From Takakia lepidozioides (lineage: Eukaryota > Streptophyta > Takakiopsida > Takakiales > Takakiaceae), in NCBI GenBank assembly GCA_030704615.1, contig CM060732.1, positions 31,785,053-31,849,052 of the forward strand: a DNA stretch of 64,000 nt, written 5' to 3'. Below are positions 56,518 to 64,000 of the stretch, in pieces. How positions within the stretch are numbered: the stretch's first letter is position 1; each line of letters starts with the position of its first letter. The notes under the pieces are model-generated. The model was not told the DNA's origin. It did not search any database and was given only the letters and a program-made list of their open reading frames with translations. The translations under genes were made by a program, and so were the position numbers.

Positions 56518-57351
56518 GAAGCCAAAGCGCTCATGAGTTTATGTGATTAGGGTACCTGCAGGGAACAGCAGGGCGTGCGATTCCAGTCGACCGTTCGAAT
56601 ATCTAGGGGCCGATTAAAATGACTGCAGGCAACGGTTTGCTGCCTGTCATCACCTCAACATCCGATCATTATTCAAGCAGAGGCAAGTTATGAGAGCTTG
56701 ACCTCAATGACAAACTACCCACTGGAATATTCTTTGATTGCCTATTCCATCCAAGGATTTTTGGATGTCATCCATTCTTTTTTTATAGTATTTCTAGTAT
56801 AAGTAGGTTAGGATTTTGCTCAAGACTTCACTTGTGTTTTTTTGCTTGTTAGTTGCTTGAAGCTAGCTTGAGAAGCTTGCTTTATGTTTCGGCAACTAGT
56901 TTTTGTTGTGAAGTTCCTAGATTGCTTGTTGGCTTAGAGCTTAGCCTAGATGTTTTAGGCAAGCTTGGAGAAAGCATCTAGTTTGTGCTAGGGAGACTAG
57001 GGAGATCCTATGACCTAGTGTGTAAGGGCCAAGAGTCATTTTTATGTGAAAAAAGAGAACATCTTCCCCAAAAAACAAAGAGGTTTTGTCATTTGAGAGT
57101 GTGGTGAGCCCTTGAGGAGTGAAGTGGAGGTAGGAGCAACAAACCCCATAGGAGAGGTGAGCACTACCCCTTCCCTTCAAGTTTTGGTAGCCTACTTAGC
57201 CAAGTGACCCCATTTGAGTGGAGAGATGATAGTCTTACCCCTTGTTCATGTGTGATGCATTTTGGTGTTCTCTTGCTTGTCCATTGTTGTTGGAAGCTTA
57301 TATCTAACCTTAGCTTGGTCCTAGCTACCTAAAGAGTAGTGGGAGCTGGGG

Positions 57352-57352
<1 letters not shown>

Positions 57353-57386
<34 letters not shown>
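57353..57386. repeat. GA microsatellite
   Basis: About 16 uninterrupted GA units after a short G-run. Confidence 0.95.
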
Positions 57387-57389
<3 letters not shown>

Positions 57390-58791
57390 CTCTTTAGTGG
57401 CCAAGAGGCCCAAGGAGTTGTCATTTTTATCTATGCTTTGTCTTTTGGCTTAAGAATGGAAAAATCTAACCCCTAGAGAGCTAACCATGCAGTGAGATCT
57501 CTAGGAGGGGTGTGGGTTCTCTTTGTTGTTGGCCACTAGGCTTGATGATTCATGTGTGAAGCTAGCTAGGCATGCAAGGGAAGCTAACCCACTAATATTG
57601 GGTAGATGCTTGCATAGAGCTTAGTGGGAAACCTTCTTTTGTTTTGTTATTTCGTTTCATTTGGCGCATGTGAGTGTAGCTTAGTGTGCACTGAGCCCTC
57701 TAGACTTGCCATTTATTTGTCTCTTTGTTAAGCATATTACCCCCCCCCCCAATAGGAGAGGAGCAAGGTGGAAGAGCTAGCAAATTTGTGATTTTTTTTC
57801 AAGTTTATTTTGTCGATGGAAATTTATTTTTCATGCATAACTAATTTACAGATCAAAAATCAGATCTAATATGGCCTCCCTAGCTTGGTTAAGCTATGGA
57901 GGACCATAGCTAACCCGTGGGAAGGTTAGGCTAGCCCCTTTGGAGTTAGCTTGGGGTTTATTTCTTTGTTTTTTTTAGGTGCAAGCAAAAGACATGGATT
58001 CATGATGGGGTTCCCAAAAGTGAGGCGCCATAAAGGGGATACCATGGCAATAGCCATGAGTTGGCTATTGGTTTGAAGAGGGCTAAAGGCCCCGCGGAAT
58101 CCGAGGCGTTGACCACCCCAGCCCCAAGCTGCTCGACAGCAGCCATGCAGGGGGGGGGGGGGGTTAGGCCGTGCTGGAGACCTAAGTGTACTCTGACTTT
58201 ACCCAACGGTCCGTCGCTTTACTTGGGCGGCCGCGACCAGCGGTCCGTTGGCCCGCCCTACCACATGCTGCCATGCTGCGTTGCGACCAGCGGGTAACCA
58301 GGATGGTCCGGACCAGTGGGTAAGAAATTAAGGGGGGTCTTAGCTAGGAAAATACTTTTTGAATGTTCTTGCCTTGTTCGATTGAGGGAGTGTTGAGATG
58401 TTGCCGGCTAGGTTGGGAATTTGAATGGAAGTTGAAGGTCTTGCAGGCCTTCGTTTTGGTATGTCATAGGTGGTCAGTTCGGAAATCGGCCGCTCGGCTC
58501 ACACCCAGACACGTTGCTCACGAAAAGCGGACGATAAGTACAAAGCTTTTGGGAGGGGTAGAAAAGGGTTTAAAGTGGGAAAGGGAGTCATTTCCGGTTG
58601 CACCCAGCCTTAAAATGCACGTAGATAAGGTGGAGGAACCAAGAGGGGACCCACCAAAATATTTTATTCATATGTGAGGAGCGTTTTTTTGAGGAATGTG
58701 GAATAGTGGATGGTTAGGAATGGATGGATGAGGGGCGGATGAGATAAGCAGTATTTCATCTGCAGAATGGATGTAAGACGGATGAAGGCAA

Positions 58792-58870
58792 GATGATAGA
58801 TGCAATTTTTCATCCATTGCAGGGATGAACGATGGATGATCTGTGGATGATAAATGCAATTTTTCATCCA
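58792..58870. repeat. direct repeat ending TTTTTCATCCA, 54-bp offset
   Basis: GATGATAGATGCAATTTTTC at 58792 and GATGATAAATGCAATTTTTC at 58846, each followed by ATCCA. The spacer is itself rich in GATGGATGA. Confidence 0.9.
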
Positions 58871-59389
58871 GTATTTTAACAAAGTTATTTTAGCTCTAGG
58901 GGGGTTTGAACCTGAGATCTAGAGGCTAGGGGCTATGTTTTAAGGGCTTAGGGGGTTGTTTGGGCCAATTCCCTATGGTTCCACATCTTGATAATGGTTT
59001 TGGGGCAATGAGAGGGGAATTATCTAGAGGCCAAGCCATGGATCATTGGAAAGCTTACCTGCCTTATGCCTATTTTTCTAGAATTAGTGAATTTTCAGCC
59101 TTAGTAATTAATTTTGAAGTGGGTTTTCTGTTTAGAAAATTACCAGAAAATAGGAATAGAGGTAAATAAATCTAACCTTTTTATCTCTATTTCCAAATTA
59201 TCATAGCTTTCCTAGGATTGTATTTTTTCTATTTTTCTTATCAATATCTAGTGCTAGAAAATAGCCAAGGGCCCTAGCAACTAACGAAAAAATGGGATAT
59301 TGTCTAGGTAAAGAGCTTTTCGGCTAGGCTAGGGTGTAGCTCAAGTGTTGTGTGGGTTCTGCCTTTTTAAGGAACCCGCCGGGTCCAGG

Positions 59390-59515
59390 TGCGGTTATTT
59401 TCCCGGAGCCAAGTCCGGGTCCGGATCCGGGTTTTTGAAATTTGGAAAATCCGGGTCCGGGTTCGGTCCGGGTTTGTCAACACGGACTTTTGTTAGGGTC
59501 CGGGTAGTTGTTGGG
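59390..59515. repeat. GGGTCCGG-rich simple repeat, copy 1
   Basis: Repeated GGGTCCGG/CCGGGTTC units with imperfect hexamer-octamer periodicity. A second block is at 60105-60255. Probably low-complexity remnants of one element. Confidence 0.7.
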
Positions 59516-59799
59516 AGATATTAGCGGGTTCACGGGTTCGGATCCAGGTCCTAATTTATTTGATTAAATAAATTAGAAAATTAATATTAATTAGGGATAA
59601 ATCTATTTTTGGCTGGAAAAACTTTAAATCCTAATAATGAATTTTATTTTAGGAGACATTCCTTCAAAATATACCATGAATATGAATATGTATACCATGA
59701 ATAAGAATTAAATTAAGTTTGAGTTCCATTTTCTATTTTTCAATATCAATTCTTTAAACATGTTAAGAATAGTAATATGCCTCAAGGGTAGATCACTAT

Positions 59800-59975
59800 A
59801 GCATGGATGTGTGGGATCTGGCATAATAATAATATAGACGTCTCCGGGAGGTGTAAATTATGGTCCCAGAGGGCACAACTTTGTGACACCACTCCGGAGA
59901 TTGAACCCACAACCGCTTTTGAGGTGGTATGTGGGCATTACCACTGGGCTACAACGTGGTGGGGCTGGCTGTTGC
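59800..59975 (-). mobile_element. tRNA-type SINE
   Basis: The minus strand has a strong A box GTAGCCCAGTGG (59952-59941) and B box GGTTCAATCTC (59907-59897), 33 bp apart. TAATGCCCA and GCGGTTGTG between them are reminiscent of a tRNA body. There is no paired acceptor stem, so a SINE rather than a tRNA gene. The 3' part towards 59800 is not delimited. Confidence 0.6.
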
Positions 59976-60104
59976 GGCCTATTGCTGCTCGTCCCCTCCA
60001 CACATATGACAAAACCTCAGATCTAAGGTGGACCCCGCATGCCCCATCTAAATTTAAGACCCTGACCCTGACCTGTTACATTGGCCCACGGGTAGCGGGT
60101 TTAA

Positions 60105-60255
60105 GGGGTTCTGGACCCGGCAGGAGGGTCCGGGTCCGGTTCCGGGTTCATTTTAGAAATGAATCCAGGTTAGGGTCCGGGATTTTTGTGATAGCACGAG
60201 TCCGGGTGCGGGTGCGGGTAACCCGGATCCTTACCCGCCTTCAAAACCCGGACCC
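60105..60255. repeat. GGGTCCGG-rich simple repeat, copy 2
   Basis: Same GGGTCCGG/GGGTGCGG units as 59390-59515, with reverse-oriented CCCGGACCC at its end. Confidence 0.7.
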
Positions 60256-60696
60256 GCACAACATTTGTGTGCTCTCCCCTTCGGATAGCGGCTTTAACGC
60301 TTTCGGTAGCAGTCAATCCAGGTGAAGAAGATCTTCCGGGGACACCGACAAGCTCGGGGTGAAGCCGTGTTAACCGTAATAAAGAAGACTTGGAAGGCAA
60401 TTAGCTAGGAGTAGATTCCGTAGGTGACAACAAACGAATTATGCCCCGCGAGCGTAGGAATTGAAACCTGCATTTGCTGGTAGTTTAGGATAGCGGGAGG
60501 CAGTTCTCTCAATCGACCGTTGACCCTCCGCCAAGCTTAACGACACCCTTCACGGGTGGACGGTTTTTGAGCCCAACCCACCTTGTCGCCGAACTCCAGG
60601 CCCCGGATCGACGTTAGCCTTCGTTTTCCCCGCGGATGTTGCAGCCTTAGGACTCCATATGATGTTTTTTTGCGCTTCTTTGATCTGTTTTTCAGC

Positions 60697-60740
<44 letters not shown>

Positions 60741-60799
60741 CGTTGCAGCGTTTTAGAGCTCTCGGCTGCATAACTTTGTAGATTCTTATATTGTTTTCT
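60256..60799. other. repeat-derived DNA with long poly-T
   Basis: 60330-60500 resembles 44240-44420 in block order. A T-run of about 43 lies at 60698-60740, possibly the poly-A of a minus-strand retroposon. No gene seen. Confidence 0.4.
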
Positions 60800-61650
60800 T
60801 ATGGAAGATGCTCCTAGATCGCCTCCATGTCGTATTGCTTTGGCAACATTGTGTGAGAATGTCACGCATATTTTGTCTTCTAGCTCAAAGCGGCTAGTCT
60901 GACGATCTGTTGATAGCTCTGGCCATCTTTTTGGTGGATATGGTCATGTTTGTGGATATTACAGCCCTTGCTTCAATTCGCATGTCTCAGAGAATCAGAA
61001 TACTGAAGTTGTTGTGATGGCTAAAACATCAAATAGTGACACTGGTGGTGGCATTATTTCTTCCGACTAGCATTCTAGATCCTTCGTCATGCACTACTAT
61101 TGATATTCCTTACCTTACCACGTTTGATATTGTTGCTATCACCTCTACCACCTTGATAGATCCTCTGAATGTGGAAACATATATTGTTCCCATTCATCAT
61201 CTTGGTAGTACCGAATTGAAATTTGGCGATGTCACTATTCTGGATCTTGTCGCTAATGATCCCATCTGTCCTAAATATCCTAAATGTCCAAATGTCTTTG
61301 AGCTCTGACACTGAGATTGTTATGGAGCCTTGTGAGAGTGTGTCCGTTGGCAGCACAAAGATTACAAAAAATACAACCGTCAACCACACCTTTGGAATTT
61401 TTTCCCATTGTTCTATTCATTGAATTTTGCAGATCCCCATTCAGCAGCAGATGTACTCAAGATCCTACAGGTTCAAAAGGAATGAACAATTATATGATGG
61501 CAGAGATAGACCTTCCTGGAGGCTTTTGTATTGATGTAAGTGGTTTTGAGGATAATTTGTTTTTTTATAGTTTTGTTGTTTCTGCTTTTGATGTATCTGC
61601 AGATTACTAACCTCGTTTCCATTGTATTGTTTCTAGGCATATTTCAGCCT
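60800..61650 (+). pseudogene. unrecognised coding-like stretch
   Basis: An ATG at 60800 opens a 36-codon frame, and 61036-61308 a 90-codon frame (DPSSCTTIDIPYLTTFDIVA). Further short frames follow to 61610. The composition is protein-like, but stops intervene and no domain is recognised. Confidence 0.25.
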
Positions 61651-62344
61651 AACGAGAAGGTGACAAAGAAAGAACGGTTGTAAAGCATAGTTTCGAAGAT
61701 ATCAATGTCTACAGGAATTTGATACATGTAGGGGGTTGATCCATTACTGTAGAACTCTTAGAGTCAAATAGATTGGTAGAAGATATACATTTTTTGAGAA
61801 ATTCTTACATGCACATTTGTACAACAAATTGATAGAAGAATTGATTACATACCCAAATTTTCCACGATCTGTAGAAGTGTAGACTAAGACACTCTTTTGG
61901 ATCAGTGAGAAAATAATAAGATTGGCATTTGAAGCCATTTGATACTCGGTTTTAATACATGTGTACCATCTAAGTATAATTTTACGCCTATTTCATGAAG
62001 GAGCAATATCTTTGTAGTAACAACAATCGTTGCCAAGTTTGAAAATTGTCTGCCCAATATTAAGAATAATAGATCCATAAAATATGGGGGACAATTTCCA
62101 GATTACAGCCCCCGTCCCTGGGCAAAAACCTGTAATCACGTGCCAGGGAAAATTCATGTCAGGGAAGCCCTAATTTTAACAAAGCCAAAAATTCTGAAGG
62201 TTTTTACGTGGATCTAACACATGACATAACACATGCATAAGGGGGGTGTGCCGGCCAAACTCCAGGTCCTTTACTATTATTTGCCCCCTGATTTCAGTGA
62301 GAGGAAATTTTAATTATTTTTAATTTTGTTTTTAAAGGAAACCT
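61651..62344. other. gene-free AT-rich stretch
   Basis: No feature seen before the dispersed motif copy at 62345. Confidence 0.4.
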
Positions 62345-62367
62345 GTGAGCGACAACCCACAATTCAT
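62345..62367. repeat. dispersed motif copy 3 (diverged)
   Basis: GTGAGCGACAACCCACAATT matches the 602 and 3107 copies with several substitutions, preserving AAAGGAAACC before it. It lies between an AT-rich tract and the 3' UTR of the L1 to its right. Confidence 0.5.
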
Positions 62368-62673
62368 TTTAAAAAAAAAGAAAAGAGAAATATTGCATTT
62401 ATTCCAAAATTATGGGGAAAAAAATAAAACCCTTTTTTGCACCATGAAGGCTACACACTGTTGTCAGTGCAGGGTGATCAAATACCTGTTGCTAAAGTGC
62501 AGCAGTGTGCTCATAGAGAGAGGACCTCTCGAAACAGCTTAGCCCTGTCCGAGAGACTTCCAAAAAATGTCTAAGCCTGCAGCAAAGACTACCGAGGAGC
62601 TAATGATCTACAAGTACGCTTTAACGAAAATTTAGCCTGGAAGTAGTGGCGGGGTGCTTGACGTGTTTCCAGT

Positions 62674-64000
62674 TCACGTCTCTCTCAAATTCCGGCGAGG
62701 CCGTGGAGTGGAGCTCTGAGGTCTCTCCAGCGCTGAGGGGGGAGAGCATTCCAAAATCTTCATTGCTAGGGAACCCTGTCCAGAAATTTCTAGTTTCTGA
62801 ATACCTAGTTGTACATGCTCGTCGCTTTGACAAATGATGCCATGGCAGGCCCACGTCGCTCTGATCGTGGCATGGATTGCTGGCGCCTGCCTGGGGGTCC
62901 TGTGACAATCTGCAACACATTTTGTCCAAGCTTTTTTCGACTCCGTTAAAAGGTCTTTGTACACCATCGCCAACAAAGCGGAGGTACTGATTGTCTCCTT
63001 GCTAAAGGTCGTTTTACATCTAGCACGCCATAAGTGCCATAACGTAGATGCGCGAAGAGTCTCAAAGACCGGACATGGATCAAAGGATCGGGCCCTGGCT
63101 GTTTTGTTGTAATTAAGTAGCAGATCCAGAGGGTCAATGGCTGAGAGGCTCCAATGTCTGTAGAAGACCTTGATCAAGGGCCAGATTTTGGCTGGAGCTG
63201 TACAGGCAAGAAGGCAGTGCTCATGAGTTTCAATGATACCCGAGGAGCAGCATCCACATAGTAAAGCTTCATGGAATTGCGACCATTCTCCCACTTTTAG
63301 GGCTCTGTTCGCTACTTGCCATAAAAACGCCAAGATCTTGGCAGGCCTAATTTTTAGCCAGATAGAAGACCAGATTGCTGGCCAGTTCTCATTCAAGAAT
63401 CCAAAGTGACTCCATTTGCTATTCCACTTAGTGGAGAGGGATGGCTGGATGTTAAGAGCCCTATATGCCTTCTTGGGGGTGTACGTAAGAAGGGGTGTTG
63501 CAGTGCGGCCAAAGGCCCATTCCCATTCTTTGGGGTCCAGCTGGAGGTCCGCTAGAGGTCTTCCCAGGATCCACACAAATATGGAGGCATTAACCCAGGA
63601 CATGACATGTACGGTAAGAGGCGGTTGGGGATCAAACTCTTTGAACTTAGATGACCAATTTCATATTCTCACCGGGGTGTGATTGAATCGAGGGAAGAGG
63701 GTTTGGGATTGAGAAACCAAGATCAGAACTAGAGTTTTGGGGTTGATATGGTAAGCGAACCCTGAGAAGTGGGTGTCTGTGGCAAAAATCACCAATAGGA
63801 TGGTGAGTCTGTTGCTTATGACTCCCAATGTCCAGAAGTTCGTGGAGGGGGTCATTGGTCCCGCCTGCAGAGACACGGTCCAGGTTTGAGGTATAGAATT
63901 TATGACCGTCTGAAGCCTGGCCTTGGGTCTGATTGACCCCAGTATAGGGCTCATTGTGTCAATATGCAGGAAGCCTGCAGGCAATCACAGGTGTTTTAGT
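62674..64000 (-). mobile_element. L1-type LINE ORF2, C-terminal part, runs off the window
   Basis: One minus-strand phase is open from the window edge to 62674, apart from a single TGA at 63661-63663. It holds the post-RT region (TVSLQAGPMTPSTNFWTLGV, RFNHTPVRI), then the zinc-binding RVT domain: IWLKIRPAKILAFLWQVANR, CGCCSSGIIETHEHCLLAC, KIWPLI. This is the standard end of plant L1 ORF2. The 3' UTR (about 62370-62670) shares GGGGAAAAAAATAAAACCC and ACACACTG.TGTCAGTG-like blocks with the ORF1-only copy at 35.5 kb. The reverse transcriptase core lies beyond the window. The single stop suggests a fairly young copy. Confidence 0.85.

Larger units (their letters stand above)
56518..59389. other. 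intergenic DNA with microsatellite and GC-rich block
   Basis: No gene recognised. A GA microsatellite lies at 57353-57386. 58070-58330 is GC-rich with a G-run (58150-58163) and three GACCAGCGG-like motifs (near 58234, 58281, 58311). 58680-58870 has a 25-bp direct repeat (58792-58816 and 58846-58870) ending TTTTTCATCCA. Confidence 0.4.

Noticed and set aside
58895-58912. B-box-like GGTTCAAACC on the minus strand
   Set aside because: No A box at usable spacing and no tRNA fold.
59890-59960. Functional tRNA gene
   Set aside because: The A and B boxes are good, but acceptor and anticodon stems do not pair; a SINE is the better reading.
1-64000. CRISPR array or bacterial operons
   Set aside because: No spaced direct repeats of that type; all recognisable genes are eukaryotic with introns.

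Overview
The window is nuclear DNA of a land plant. It holds intron-rich genes with canonical GT-AG splice sites, a PLS-class pentatricopeptide-repeat (PPR) gene and a GIL1/IRKI-type gene, a family I know only from land plants. These sit in large expanses of decayed mobile elements. The PPR style, the long AT-rich intergenic DNA, and the mix of L1, RNase H-bearing LINE, an animal-looking LINE, pogo-like, CACTA-like and HUH-endonuclease remnants suggest a non-seed plant (fern, lycophyte or bryophyte). The species cannot be fixed from the sequence.

The gene island lies at about 7.3-24.3 kb. On the minus strand a complete 16-exon NOP2/NSUN1 gene (7375-15072, 603 aa) can be read exon by exon, with both catalytic cysteines. 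Its last intron carries an antisense LINE fragment with a 315-codon open frame. Only 232 bp from its start codon a divergent plus-strand gene begins. This is an N-carbamoylputrescine amidohydrolase whose first two exons are clean and whose third breaks down. An intronless PPR gene (16632-18449) starts 15 bp after that wreck. It lacks a DYW domain, while a degenerate E+/DYW tail lies 850 bp further on the opposite strand. A four-exon GIL1/IRKI-like gene (21406-24198, minus) closes the island.

The left flank (1-7.3 kb) has a tandem duplication, an LTR-retrotransposon 5' end (LTR, tRNA-Met primer site, gag trace) and an unrecognised decayed coding region. To the right lie a tRNA-type SINE (26.5 kb), a frameshifted HUH-endonuclease remnant (33.9-34.3 kb), an L1 copy reduced to ORF1 plus 3' tail (35.5-36.8 kb) and a pogo/Tc1-like transposon with intact terminal inverted repeats and TA target duplication (38548-41265). 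Next come a LINE RNase H fragment (44.8-45.6 kb), one end of a CACTA-type element (46388) and a minus-strand LINE with endonuclease and reverse transcriptase (51.3-54.6 kb). Downstream of that LINE is a chromodomain-like segment (50.85-51.0 kb); upstream are 42-bp coding-type repeats and a 400-codon unrecognised frame (55.3-56.5 kb). A second tRNA-type SINE lies at 59.9 kb, and the C-terminal half of an L1 ORF2 runs off the right end.

The most interesting items are the HUH remnant, the chromodomain-like segment beside a LINE, three copies of a short GC-rich hairpin repeat preceded by a GA tract, and the truncated amidohydrolase abutting the PPR gene. Exon joins, domain calls and repeat boundaries were read by eye. 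No database search or alignment program was run.
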